Counted from the first letter of the stretch, positions 23,641 through 36,179 are shown. The stretch is DNA of 64,000 nucleotides from Vesta saturnalis (GCA_036346205.1 JARFJB010001911.1:2122501-2186500), one strand, 5' to 3'. Notes: generated from the sequence alone by a model not told the origin. Numbers and translations: made by a program.

Positions 23641-24270
23641 GTGATCTGTTTTAAGATATTCACGGTAACATACAGCCCGTATCTAGGCACTAGATGCTCA
23701 ACAGAATTAGGGAACCAAGCAACATCCTTGAGAAACTACCACTACCAGAAAGTGCTTCTATGTCGATGGTTTAATCAAATTACCGAGGAGAATTACACAA
23801 ACTTCAAATTAACACATTCTGAACAGCGAAGTTCTTGAGATTGATGTGGAACTCACGAAGGATCATATTTAATAAGAAATCTATACGAAACCAATCAAGC
23901 AGACCACAAAAAGAAGCATATTGTTTCATCCATTAGGTCTTCTCGGTTCGGTCATTGTCTGCGAAGATTTTGACGTAATAATCTGGTAGTTGAGACTAAG
24001 TTGGGATGAATTGTTACTGGCCTTTATGTAAGAGTGGACTAATTAGTACAATGAAAACACATCATTGACAAATTTAAGCATATGCCGAAACGTAATCATG
24101 GAAAGCATGTTGCGATTGAGCTACATGGATTCTCTGGCGCATATGCGTTACTGCAGTACATTGATGCTCGCAGAACTGCAAAAAAGAGTAACATCATCAT
24201 TAAGAATGTTATTCAACAAACGTTACCCATAAGTAGAGTGAGGTCACCTAACATCCCTAAGAACCAAAAT
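23641..24270 (+). pseudogene. BEL/Pao reverse transcriptase-RNase H remnant
   Basis: Blocks of BEL/Pao pol occur in order but in different frames. TVTYSPYLGTRCSTELGNQ (23665-23725) lies before the catalytic motif, here FYVDGLI instead of FYVDDLI (about 23755). Next come HPLGLLGSVIV (about 23932), LSWDELL, and VAIELHGFSG (about 24110) at the connection to RNase H. The second catalytic Asp is replaced by Gly and several shifts separate the blocks. Orientation is opposite to the BEL/Pao fragment at 18.5-19.3 kb, so the two are unlikely to be one simple insertion. Confidence 0.75.
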
Positions 24271-24738
24271 CTTAGTTCACCTTAATTCATCTTAGCATCT
24301 CTGTTTTGGTTGCCATCTTGTCGGCCATCTTCATCTTAATTCATCTTATTTCATCTTTAGCTTCCCTAAGGACAATTCATCTTAATTCATCTTAATTCAT
24401 CTTAATTCATCTTAATTCATCTTAATTCATCTTACTTTATCTTAATTCATCTGAATCCATCTTAATTCATCTTAATTCATCTTAATTCACCTTAATTCAT
24501 CTTATTTCATCTTAATTCATCTTAATTCATCGTAGTTCATCTTAATTCACCTTATTCATCTTAGTTCATCTTAGTTCATCTTAGTTCATCTTAGTTCTAC
24601 ATAGTTCATCATAGTTCATCTTAGTTCATCTTAGTTCATCTTAATTCACCTTAATTCACCTTATTCGTCTTAATTCGTCTTAATTCGTCTAAATTCGTCT
24701 TAATTCGTCTTAATTCGCTCTTAATTCGTCTTAATTCA
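24264..24738. repeat. 10-bp satellite, unit TTAATTCATC
   Basis: A near-perfect decamer array of about 37 units (24373-24738) is preceded by scattered units from 24264. Three sub-blocks differ by single bases: TTAATTCATC first, TTAGTTCATC in the middle, TTAATTCGTC last, with a few TTAATTCACC units between. The step-like change shows local homogenisation by slippage or unequal exchange. No coding potential. Confidence 0.95.
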
Positions 24739-24759
24739 AGTTTAACATTTGAATGCTTT

Positions 24760-25120
24760 TTTTTGTAATCGGAGTAGTTTCTTCTTTTTAATACGCTCCC
24801 CTACTACGTTAAAATACGTTACACATGAAGCGTAAGCTAATGTAAGTAAAAAAAACTACCGTTATCATACTTTCTTGGGAAAAATAAGATAAGGTATCTA
24901 ATAGCTGCTCATGCAGTAACTGCCAAATAAATAAACATTAACGTTTCAATTTACGTATCAACTATAAGTTTTGTACATTGTTAGTTACGTGTTGCTAAAT
25001 ATTATTTATTTACGTTACAACTACTACTTTTTTAGCGCTAATTGTTCATTTAAGTGATTTTTGTTGGTAAAAGTGCTTCTTGTAATACCAGAAACATGAG
25101 TTCATAGATATTATTTTTAT
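24760..25120. other. No gene recognised
   Basis: AT-rich spacer between the decamer satellite and a transposon remnant. Confidence 0.5.
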
Positions 25121-25129
25121 ACTAGGGGA

Positions 25130-26094
25130 ATGCCAAAGAAACTCTCTTCAGGCAAGTCGAGTTTATGCAAAGCGATACCCCGAATAACGACATCCAGAGA
25201 AGCGAAGCCTACAAAGGTTTATACAAACGTGACGTGTAAACTATACATAACTAGTTAAGAGTAGACCCGTTCGAAGTGAAGAAAACGTATTGTCTGTTAC
25301 CGAAAATCCTTCAGTTAGTCAAAAAGCAATTAGTTCTGCTGTAGGTGTTAGTGAACGAAGCGTTTAAAGGATTTTGAAGGATAACCGTTTTCATGCGTAT
25401 CATATCCAGTTTCATCAACAACTATTTGATATGGATTTGGAGTGACGGCGACGTGTTGAATTTTGCAATTGGGCTCAACATAAAATTGATATAACTTACA
25501 ACTTTTTTGATTAGGTTTTGTTCTCGGAAGAAGCCATATCCACAAAAATGGATTTGTGAATCGCCATAACTTCCACTACTTTTCAGATCATAATCCGAGG
25601 ATTTCCAGGCAGGTTGACTATCAACACAAATGGTCAATAAATGTCTGGGGCGGAATTATTGGTGAACATGTTATTGGACCTTATTTTTTAACAGGCGTTT
25701 ATCTTACTATGTATCTTGAGTTTTTGCAAAATCTATGTGCAAATTTGCCAATAACTGTGAGGAATGAAATGTGGCTGCAACACGATGGAGTCCACGCCCA
25801 TTATTCCGTTCGCGTCAGGGACCATCCTAATGCATTATTCGTTGGATTGGAAGGGGATGGCCGTGTAACTAACCACCCCGATCCCATCATTTAACTAAAC
25901 TGGATTTGTTTTTGTGGGGATATGTTAAAGAAATTGTTTATCAAGAACCGCCAACTACACAAGAAAATATGCAACAAACAATAAGGGACGCGTTTGAGAG
26001 TGTTACTCTCGACATGTTACGAAGAGTAGATAAGGTCTTTTCAAAACCGCCTTCAACTGTGCCTCCAAGAAAAGCGAAGACATATCGAACATAG
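25130..26094 (+). pseudogene. Tc1/mariner transposase remnant
   Basis: An N-terminal segment (about 25135-25230) with shifts is followed by ENPSVSQKAISS-like text and GVSERS (about 25300-25360), a helix-turn-helix. The catalytic part has INVWGGIIGEHVIGPYF, LQHDGVHAHYS (second Asp) and FLWGYVKEIVYQ (25906-25942). Between 25850 and 25905 the block that normally carries the third acidic residue is scrambled. The first Asp block is visible only as FSEEA (about 25525), with Glu for Asp. Stops and shifts confirm loss of function. No terminal inverted repeats were found. Confidence 0.75.
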
Positions 26095-26344
26095 ATTTTA
26101 ATTTAAAAAATTTGAAATGCTGATTTGCAATCAAAACTTTATTTATACATCTCTGAAACTTTGAAACATATCAGCATAGTTACAAATATAAAAGATGTTG
26201 CTTACTTGATTTCGCACCCAATGGGAATAAAATATACAGGTGGTCCCTTTAAAAGATATAACTTTTACGCGAGAAAATCTACGATTTTCGTTTTGGACCA
26301 TACTGTATACGACTTCCGATATTTCGTGTAGCCATCTGTATAAA

Positions 26345-27490
26345 AATAAAATAGACCATATACATAAAATACCGTACTACAAATAATAATTAATTTCGTT
26401 TGTTCTTGAAAGATACAAAGTGATCAACACAATCATGTCCATTCAGACAAAGAAGTTGTCATATCTTTGAAAGCACTCGGTATAAGATACCGAAATTTTT
26501 TTTGTGCTGTCTAGCAAACATTTTAGGCTCTATTTTAACATATTTTGTAGTATCAATCATTTAGATGTAGTTGAAGACGGGACCCTGTAGATCAGATACT
26601 AAAATAACAAATTCAATAAAGTTATGTCATTATATACTTTGCATTTTTGCTTAAAATCTCTTTATCTCAATCATACTTACTTAATAAAGCTTAAGCGTCC
26701 AACAATTGCATTTAAAATAAAAAATAACTTTTGGGTTTACCAAATTTTTGGAATACGCAATTTGAGTAGGATTTGCAAATTACTGTGTAATGTAGTAAAT
26801 TAAATTCGAAAAATTAAAAAAATTTCTTTACTGTATTATATTTATAAACAATTAAGTTTCTTAACACGCATTGGAAAGAGCCGTAAACTAAACAAACGTT
26901 GATATGATTATAATGAAGATCATTGTGCTTTAAAAAAATTAAATCACAATGGAATTATCATGTTTACTTTATAAACTTCTTTATCAAATGGCACATAATT
27001 TTTGACCCTAGTAATAGAAATATGTTTTCTGTTGATAAGTACCATACAAATTATAAATTATATTTTTATATAATTGATTGATTTCGTAGAATTGAATTAA
27101 TTATACGTTATTTCTGAATTATTTCCACACAAAACTACAGCTTTATCGTAATTCTTATTTTAACGTTAAAAGTTCGAAATATTTATAAACCAAAGAATGA
27201 GAATGTTAGGCTAATACATTTGTTCCACTGAAAGTTATTTTAAAGGTGCTATGTTTCGAATTCTGAAACAGAGATAAGCTTTGCTATTTTTATATTTACA
27301 CTTTATTAAATAACAAATGTATTATCATGACAAAATGAATTATTATAAGCTTCATCAGAAATAGAAACAAATCCTGGTTTTTCTGATTAAAAAAAACATA
27401 TGTTATTTATCTATATAACCGAATTAAGTTTGTTAAGTTTATCTAATAATGTCTATTTTGTTATGAATAACAAATGCATTGTTTTCCTTA
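26345..27490. other. Intergenic DNA upstream of the stumps-like gene
   Basis: AT-rich with no ORF. A 5' exon and the promoter of the downstream gene may lie here or further left, but I cannot place them. Confidence 0.5.
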
Positions 27491-27519
27491 CAGAATCTAT
27501 AACAAAACGTAGTGACATG

Positions 27520-30463
27520 GACGACATATTGATCATATCAGTAAAACAAAGTGCAGCAGCGAAACTATGGGTGGATTACTTTAATTCATATTTTGAAAAC
27601 ATCTGCAAACAAGCAAACCGCAAACCTTTCAAGTAAGTAAACATGAAAACAGTGTTACTATTTTCCCTTTAATTTAAAAATTTTACAGGGTGTTTCATTT
27701 AGGCGCGGAAGAAGTAATTGAAACAAATTCTGATATAAAAATTATTGAAGACAAAACTTCTGGCGTCAAGTTGCAATTGATAATTGTATGTCCGAGTCTG
27801 TTAGACATTATAGTTAGCAACCCATTACAGGCAAGAAAATTAGGAAAATTAATTTTACCGGATCGTACTTTAGCTCTATTATTAGGTGTATCAGATGAGG
27901 ATCTCACAGATGTACATAAAAAAGGTAAATTTTTTTGGCAATTATCAACATAATTAACTGTAAATATTTTAGCTTTATTAACATACTCACAATGGCACCG
28001 TTTAAGTGTTGGCGCAGATCAAGATGAAAATTTTTCAAAGGAATTTCTTGGTACAGCCGTTTCTATATTATCAAGAGTATGGAAGCAGCAAACCTCAACT
28101 ACCCCACAGCAAAAAACTCTTTTTTCCGTACTTCCTAAAAAAGTTCGTCAAGGACATGGTAGTGTTGTAATTATTTTAACCCACCCACTCCAACGGGAAG
28201 ACATCGTAAAAGTGTCTATTGAACGTAATAATGAAATTATTGAAATCAAATCTGTTAAGCGTCGTAACCCATATACGCTAAAAGTAACTATACCTGACAG
28301 TTGTACGGAAGTGTCAGCCATTGTACATATACTGGTTGAAAAAAATGGCAGCATTATAGGAAGCAGTCCAATAAAATGTGAAAGTCGTTTAAGAGAATTA
28401 GAACAAATTTTACGAGCCAACGATAACCCTGTTGAGTTTATGTGTCAGGTACATTGGAATAAATTAATTAGATACACGCTATTTATATAATATTTTTTTA
28501 GGCTTTGGGTTTCAGTCCGGCAAATAAAGAACATATGGATAATTGCTTAGTCTATTCCTTCCAAAAAAATTTACCTCCAAACTTTAATATACTCTTTAAC
28601 CAATCTTCAATATTTGCATCCAGCGTTTATGCGCATCGTCACGGTAAACACAACAGTTAAACTTTTAGTGTAACGAATAATTCTGTATACTTACAGGTCA
28701 CGAGGAATACCCCACTCTGTTACATTTTGCTGCAAGATACGGGCTGGAAAAATTAGCAATGGCTCTACTAGAATGTCCTGGTGGGGATATAGCTTGCGAT
28801 ATCAAAAACTCCTGTGATTTAACACCTGCTGAAATTGCACAATACGCTGGCCACACTGAATTGGCGCACCTACTTAGTGGTTATATGGTATGTACATAAA
28901 TTTTTCGATTGTAACATTAACATCCCTCTTTCAGAAAATGAATGAGTTTAAAAATGTTTACGAAAAATTGAAAGAAATGTCTCAGCAAAACAAACAACAA
29001 AACATTGACGGTAAGGTTTAAACTTAAGCCATTGTTGAAACTACTAACGTAGCGTTTTACTTAAAGGAGAAGATGAATCAGGGTATTTAAAACCAAATGA
29101 ATTAAACACTTACAAAATTTGTCCACCACCAAAACCGTTAAATCCACAACTAGCACCTTCAATGCAAGAATCTCTCAATGGATACATGGCAATGAATAAT
29201 ACACCTGGTAACATTTTTTTTTTAATTTAATAATGGTATTAACAAGAACTATTTATAGCAAAGACTACTATAAGCACAATTCCCACAAAAAAAGTACAAA
29301 ATTTAACCTTATACTTAAACGAATCACCAAGTACATCCAAGGAATCCAGTCCATCAATTTCTCAAAAAAACTTTGAAGTTTATGAAGATAAAGTACAAAA
29401 AGAATTGTTAGAAATTATTAACGATTTCAAGAACAACGTTCACTCTATATCACAAGTTGAAAAATTAGTGGAAGAATGGAAAAATCGTAATGATGTTCAA
29501 AAATCTTTTAAAGAAAAACAACAACAATTAAACGAGATGCGAATCAAATATGAAAAAATTCAACAAGAGATGAAAGCCAATATGAAAAAGGCAACACCTT
29601 TTGAACGGCTAAAGAAATTGTTTAAGGGAAAATCGAAAGACGGTGCTAAAACTGAAAATTCAAGCTCGACAAATACTACACCGGCAACTACTCCTACCTC
29701 AAGTATTTCTTTTAATCCAACAGAAAGTCATAGGCCAATTAGTAGCTTAAGCCTTCAAAGTACTTCGAGTATGTAAATATATTTTTTTGTGAAGTTACCT
29801 CCAACATAAAATTCTAGGTTCTGGATCATCAGGACGAATGAGTACAATTAGCGGCTGCAGTGTGGGGGATAGTGGTACTCACTCAGATCATGAAGAGAGA
29901 AAGGTATTAACACATTTTATCATTGGTAAACGTAAACATTTTTATTATTTTCAGAATGTATTAGGGCATTCTCACGACGAAGATTTCCGAAATGATTTAA
30001 ACAAAGCTATCATTAATTTAAACTATACGGTACCTCCTGCTCCAAGACCGTTCTATCCTAACAAGTTTTTAGCTAAAAATAAGCCTTTTCCGACCATTGA
30101 GGTAAGCTAACATAATTTTTCTTATTCTACAAATAAATTAATTGAATCTGTAGGAACGTCCACCTCAACCTACACCAAGACCTGCCTGTGAAACTACCGA
30201 TATGTATTATATTGAATTTCCGCCATCCGGTTTACCTGTTCAAGGTACATCAATGATATTATTTTTAAAGCAACTTATCGTTCTTTTTAGGGTTACTAGA
30301 AGATAAGTCTAATGTTAGTGGTGACTACAATGGGGAGGTCACTACTAATAAAGATTATATGAATACTCAACCGTTAAATAAACTTTCCGATGCCGAAGAG
30401 TTTCATGAATACATGAATTACACACCACCGTCAACGGATTTAGTGAAACGTGTTCATAGTTAA
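27520..30463 (+). CDS. stumps: Stumps/Dof-type adaptor (BCAP/BANK family)
   Basis: Twelve coding exons give an open frame of 793 codons: 27520-27632, 27689-27924, 27973-28448, 28502-28643, 28697-28887, 28935-29010, 29067-29207, 29259-29768, 29818-29903, 29955-30101, 30154-30244, 30291-30463. All introns are GT-AG and 48-57 bp. Domain order is a TIR-like domain (exons 1-3), a DBB domain ending in NPVEFMCQ, ankyrin repeats (YPTLLHFAARYGLEKLAMAL), a coiled coil (exon 8) and a tyrosine-rich tail with GYMAM, DYMNTQ and EYMNY. In flies this cytoplasmic adaptor links FGF receptors to SHP2 and Ras/MAPK during mesoderm and tracheal migration. The first ATG follows a splice acceptor at 27493 with no in-frame stop between, so the N-terminus may be longer. 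Confidence 0.92.
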
Positions 30464-30605
30464 TTCTTACATTTTGATATTGTACTCTTTGCATTTAATA
30501 GTTAATAACTACACCTGTAATATTAATTTATTTTTTATATCTACACTTAAATTATTTACAAAATATGTATTCTTGTATGCAATTTTTATATTTGTACAAA
30601 TTAAT

Positions 30606-30611
30606 AATAAA
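30606..30611 (+). terminator. Candidate poly(A) signal of the stumps-like gene
   Basis: AATAAA lies 143 bases after the stop codon in an AT-rich 3' region. Confidence 0.5.
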
Positions 30612-30699
30612 CATCGCAACGTTATATTCCATAACTATTTCTAAAGTCGTGTTGTCGAAAATGAATCGTCAGTTTTTTACGGAGTTAAACGTTAAAAAC

Positions 30700-33330
30700 A
30701 CTCTAAGACTGAAATAACACTTGGTATACATTACATAATTATGGAACAATTTTTAATTCCGTTTTGCTTTAGGTTCTGAACAGCAATTTTTGTTTAATAG
30801 TAAAGTGCAATGTCATATAGATTAAGAAAGAAAGTTAACTTAAACTTGAAGTGCTTTAATAAACATTAATCAAGGTTAACCTAACATTCTCGCTATATTG
30901 GTCAAAGGTGTGCACTACACGTTTGGTCCATAGACATTTATAAACGTGCATGCGCGGGTGTGTCCTGGTACGGGTTTACGTCTTCTAACAATAAGTACCC
31001 GATTACCAACTTCCACTATATCCATATCCATTGTATTGTTCTAATCCTAGACTAGATTTTCACACACTGTAAAGGCGGCAAGTGGCTTTAGATAGGCATT
31101 CAAACTTTACGTCTTACGTTCAAGTACTTTCTAGACATGCGCATTTCGTACAAGAGCTAAAAAGGCTTAGCAGCTGAGCATAAATCTTGGCAACGCCAAG
31201 GTCTCCAAATTTGCGCTGACCAACAATCAAACTTGTATCGCGCATGGGAAGACTTTTGGATCCATCTGAATAACAAAAAACGTTAAGCTCTAGTAGTCCC
31301 CAAACTGCTCTATGCCGTCATTTGGGCACTGCCTTTTGGGCAATTATGGAGTACCCAATCCGCGCCAAGTATCTTAGGAAATTTCTTAAATGGATGAAAT
31401 GCTCAAGAGCCACACTATTATGATAAACCACCGCAATAAGTATCGCGTTTGCCTATTAAATAAGCGGGTGGCCGGCTGAACTCGTCGAAGACGAGAGGGT
31501 GTGGGTTTGAAAGAATGCTTCAAAACTTTATATTTACTGTACAATGAAACCCACAATCGATAATGAATGTCACTAGCGCCTTTGTGAGCTGGATTTTCGG
31601 TAAATTTACGGAGACTTAAGATGTTATTATGGTTAATCACAGAAAACAAAATAAATGCCTACTCGATAAATAAGCAACTCAATTTCATTCGTTAAAGTAT
31701 GATTAGCTAAACTTAATGAGTTGAATTAGTATCAAAATAATCAATACCCAATGCTTAAATAAATTTTGGAAACGTAAAAGCTTAATACAAAAATATTAAT
31801 CACACCCTGTACGTTTGTGTCATCAAACAAACCATGAACTTTTCCAAACTGCCTCATATACTTTTTCGGACACTCAATGGATATGGATCATATTTCCTTA
31901 TCACAAATCGTAAAGAAAAGTATCTCTTTTCTTTATCACAACCATTTCTTTATGAAGAATTATTCATTATACGCTATCCAAGCCACCAGCCGTTGTATGC
32001 CATAGCTTAAAACTTACTAAATCAATGACATGCAATCAGCGTTGTCAAGTGTACGCGTTGTAAGACTGATCGCTTATACATATTTTGAGGTTAGGAACAA
32101 ATAGATACTGTATTATATGTAATAATAAAATACAACAATTTGGTTTAGAGAAACGATGTTCTTGTACTTTTCTAAATTGTTTTCGTTTGACCTGCTTTCA
32201 TACTGCATACCTACTAATGTAAAAAATCCTTTCAAGAATATCAATAACTGTGATACGTTTTGTTATGCATTGCTAGAACCAGTCCAATCTTACTCGGGGT
32301 AATACAAGATTGCTTACATATGCTGTATGTATGAAGTGCAAGGCATGATTCACTCATAATCTTTTGATCAGAATACAGAAAAAAACATGAACATGTTTCG
32401 TAAGGCAATTTAAAACAAATAGGTTAAGTGCGTACCGTGAATTTAACAAAGTCAACAAAATTTGACGTGACATCATTGAGATATTGTATGAGTTTATACT
32501 CGCACTACGTTTTAAGTTGTAAATACGTACTGCAAAGTGTGCGACAAGGATAAAATGCTTTTAATACCAACTGTACTTATGATGGCATTTTGGCTTTAAT
32601 GACGTGCAACGGCTGGTGACTTGATTAAGGTATAATTATTGGAATAAATATTAACCGTACAACTATTAACGTTAGAAATACTTATGCCTGTACAATGTTT
32701 TAACTGTAAATCATTAAATGATAGTGCATGATAGTAGGTTCTTCTTTACTCGTCGCGATTCGTAAAGAAAAACAATACTTTTCTTTACTCACGGGTCAAA
32801 CCGTTATGTGTTCCTTAATGTTACCTCATCGTATTTTTATCTAGCGTGGACGTTATGATGACAGTGGGAGTATTTTGTAGACTGTGGATTGATGAAAACA
32901 AAAAAAAACATTACAGATTATATCTGGTTTATTTTCACAAAGTGATAGATTTATATCCACACATCTTACACAGTCCGTTATGTATAAAATGCATAAGGAT
33001 TATACCTACCATAGCACACTCAATTATAACATTTATCCAGTTTACTTTTCTACATGACATTATCTGGTTTTTGTTTATGTTTTTTAAACCGAGAAGAATG
33101 TGAAGAACCATCAGAGGCAAAACATCTTTTTGTGGAGTTTGGACGGTAGAGTTAAGTCGTGTTGATTGCCAGCACGTTCTGTTCATTAAATCCCTTTAGA
33201 TGACTAGGTGTGATGAGGATGACTTCTTCTTCAAAAACCATTTTCATTATTTGGTCGAAATTGATGATTTGTAATGTTTTATATGTTAAATATCAGGTAA
33301 CGAGATAAGTTCGTTGCGGTTTAATGACCT
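30700..33330. other. No gene recognised
   Basis: No coding exon is supported. Two related small hairpins of the form GTAAAGAAAA...CTTTTCTTTAC occur at about 31909-31937 and 32761-32789 (see findings). Confidence 0.5.
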
Positions 33331-33339
33331 TTTGCTAAC

Positions 33340-34290
33340 GTAAATCCAATTTTTGTATGCCGCTCTTGGAGCATTCTATGGATTTTGAATCAAAAAATTG
33401 TCGGATTGCATTTCTAACATCAAGCCTTGTTTTGAACTGTCCATGTCTCATACAGTTGTCAAAAGACAAAAAAAAGGTGATAATCACTTGGTGAAATATC
33501 AGGAGAATATGGAGGGTGGGGTAACGTTTCTCAGTCAAGTTCAGACATTTTTTCCCGGGAACTCTTGGGGTATGCGGTTTGGCGTTATTCAGCAATAATA
33601 GCACTTTCCTCCGATTGACTAAAGAAGGCTGTTTTTGGATGAGCGCGGCTTGTACTCGCGGAAGCTGTTCACAATATAAGTTGGCGGTGATGGGTGACCC
33701 GTTTCCAAAAATTCGTAATGGAGTATTCCGGTGGCTGTCTACCAAATACACAATAAAACCTTGTTTGGGTGCAAGGAAACTTTAGGAGTGTGTGGTACCG
33801 AATGAGTAGGCGACAACCAATGACACGAATATCCATTTTTCATCGTAGGTTAACAACCGATCAAGAAATGGTTCATTATTGTTGCGTAAAATGTTTTCCG
33901 AGCAAACGGTAAGACGACTTAATTTGTTATCGTTTGATAATTTATGTCGGACCGATTTGCTTAACTTTCACGTCTTTCCTAGCAGATGATGGTGCAAACA
34001 AATGGTTTCATCACTCACATTGAACGTTTCTGCAAGCTCTAGGCACGTTATACTGGAATTGATATCCACAACCTGTTGAAGATCCTCGTTGTTTATGATC
34101 TTCGGTCTCACAAAGAGTGCTTCATCGGTAAAGCTGAAATCTCCCGAAGAAAATTTCTTCGACCACTTCTGTGCTTTCGATCACGAATGCGGTACATATT
34201 TTCTCGCCACCACTGCGTCTTTAGCACCAATTTTGTACTTATAGAGTAAACAACCGCCAATTAAAGTTTTATTCGTTTCCATTTTCAACG
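33340..34290 (-). pseudogene. Mariner transposase remnant
   Basis: On the minus strand, degraded N-terminal text near 34200-33860 (ending near LLTYDEKWIF, the first Asp block) leads to an open segment at 33751-33335. This holds ITANLYCEQLPRVQAAL, LLLNNAKPHTPRV (second Asp changed to Asn) and the C-terminal RNAIRQFFDSKSIE. The block that normally carries the third Asp (SPDLAPSDYH type) is replaced by a shifted, unreadable stretch. The block order is that of mariner (mauritiana-type) transposases. Mutation of the second Asp and the frameshifts make the copy inactive. Confidence 0.8.
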
Positions 34291-34324
34291 ATTCAAATTT
34301 GAAACTAATCAATTGTCGCCAAAA

Positions 34325-34434
34325 GGGAATTAAATAAAATTAGAAATAGCCGGATTAATTGTATATAATTTTTAACTGGGGGTTAAATAAATGGTTTCAA
34401 GTTTGCAATGGTTTTTCGTGTGTTGAGTGTAACA
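34325..34434 (+). repeat. 3' part of a 5' LTR (Ty3/gypsy)
   Basis: Just before a primer-binding site lies a TATA-like TGTATATAAT (about 34358), an AATAAA (about 34386) and an end in ACA at 34434, the expected order promoter, poly(A) signal, CA terminus. The left limit is unclear because a mariner remnant abuts it, and no 3' LTR is present in the window. Confidence 0.55.
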
Positions 34435-34437
34435 TTT

Positions 34438-34455
34438 TGGGGGCTCGTCCGGGGT
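34438..34455 (+). promoter_or_regulatory. Primer-binding site matching tRNA-Pro
   Basis: TGGGGGCTCGTCCGGGGT matches 17 of 18 bases of the proline-tRNA primer-binding site familiar from gammaretroviruses. It starts three bases after the LTR end, the normal position for minus-strand priming. Confidence 0.85.
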
Positions 34456-34487
34456 ATGAAAAGAAGGAATCGAAAGGTGGAAGGTGA

Positions 34488-35500
34488 ATGAACACCAGAA
34501 ACCAAGTAAAAATGGAGGAATTGTTAGTGAATTTCAGGCAAGACAAAGAAGAAAGGAAGGATAAAGAGAAGAACAACGATTGGAAAAACAGCATGGAAAG
34601 GGAGAAAAAGAAAGCAGAAGATTGGAAAAGGAACAAAGAAGAGTATAAAATAGTTGAAGAAAGAACAAACAGCTTACAACAGAGGGTACAAAGTTTAGAA
34701 CTTGAAATTAATCAGTTGCAAGCAATTAATCAATTAATCAAGAGACAAGTGGCGTAAATGCGAACGACAGACGTCAAAATCTACAATGAAAGGTCCCCAT
34801 ATTTCATGCCAGTGTTCCATGGGAAACTTACACAAGACAGTTCGAGATTGTTTCACATTTACATGGGTGGAGTGACCAAGAGAAGGCGAATGTGTTAATT
34901 ATATTCTTAAGGGGAGAAGCACTAACTGTAGTACAGAATTTGACACTGGACAAACAACAAAGTTATGTAGACGTCGAAAAGTTATTATTATCAGATAGAT
35001 TTGGTGTGCAACATTTGGAGGGTATAAAAAGGTATAAAATGTCTCGACATTACAAGAATTTAAGAAGAATATAGAAATATTGAATAGGTAAGCCTACCCC
35101 ACAATTAACGAGAGCATATTGGATTATGGAATAAGAGATCCGGAAATACAATATTTGGTAAGAATATCGGGTCACGAGAAATTAGAAGAGGCGCTGGTAC
35201 ACGCGTTGAAAATATTGCTGGTAAAAATTCAAATTGGAAAGTACAATAAACAGGTGTGGAACCTGGTAGCACCAGGTTTCTGCCGCGATTCAGTAATAAC
35301 TGCCATTCTGCACCGTCGCCACCACGCAGGAACATCAGCAGCAATTGGGTACCACGTAGGACCTGTGGAAAATTATCAGGAGGTTCTTACGTGTGTGGGA
35401 AGGCGAACCACAAAAGTTTTGAGTGCCCCAGAACGTTACAGAAGCAGATCACAAACATGGATGCTGAGGTACAAACCCTTCAGGAAAACTAAAAAAGGTC
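34488..35500 (+). pseudogene. Ty3/gypsy gag remnant
   Basis: The region starts with an ATG and a Lys/Glu-rich coiled coil (34488-34757, 89 aa). A capsid-like part follows with VLIIFLRGEALTVVQNL (34892 on) and EIQYLVRISGHEKLEEALVHAL (35140-35205), then a nucleocapsid with a zinc-knuckle remnant (CGKLSGGSYVCGKANHKSFEC, about 35355-35440; spacing disturbed). The pieces lie in at least three frames. Gag would assemble the intracellular particle and package the RNA. The upstream LTR and primer-binding site and the downstream protease and reverse transcriptase show one decayed element. Confidence 0.75.
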
Positions 35501-35530
35501 AGTGGAGAGGGTTGTTCACTAGATATTGAA

Positions 35531-35940
35531 ATGCAGACCCAAACAATTTTTCTAAACCGTACTTTGATGGGATACTACGCAGAGGCCAAAATCGATTATG
35601 TAAACCATTTGGTAACCATTGATGCAGCAGCTTCTTGTTCTTTTATTAAACCAAAATTAGTAAAAACTCATGTAGAGCCAAACAAATTTAATTTATTACT
35701 GCTACGGGTGCACGTTTTGAAATTAAATTTCAATGCTCTTTAAACCTGAAAACAGGTAAATAAGATTTTAATATACAAGTTTCAGCGGCAGATATAGTCG
35801 AAGATTTTATTCGTGGGGTAGATTTAATAGCGAAATTTGTTGAGAAAATTGACTATCAAAATAAAACGTTAACTATTAATATTGACATTGTACCCCTACG
35901 TACAAATGATGAATCTACGGGTTACGCTGTGTTAAAATAG
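35531..35940 (+). pseudogene. Ty3/gypsy aspartic protease remnant
   Basis: LVTIDAAASCSFIKPKLV (about 35605-35660) occupies the position of the active site. The expected D-T-G-A is changed to D-A-A-A, so the catalytic Thr-Gly is lost. After a frameshift near 35700, a segment with RGVDLIAKFVEKIDY (about 35815-35860) matches the C-terminal part with its conserved hydrophobic-G-D/V-L motif. The frame ends at a TAG at 35938-35940. Confidence 0.65.
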
Positions 35941-36179
35941 GCTAAAAGAATATCACTTTCGCTGGATTCGCAACCGTTTGGTTGGATAGATGTAGTCGGT
36001 GACATTGCCGTAAACAGTAAATATATTTCGTTTTCTATTAGTTCACCTCTTTGTTGTTTTATAGATTCATTTCAAGGTTTTTCGTTTCCCATTCGAATGA
36101 TTAATGAAACTAATAAAAATGTTAATTACGAGAAAGGGCTTGTTATAGGGAACATTAATCCCCTACACAAATTAATTAA

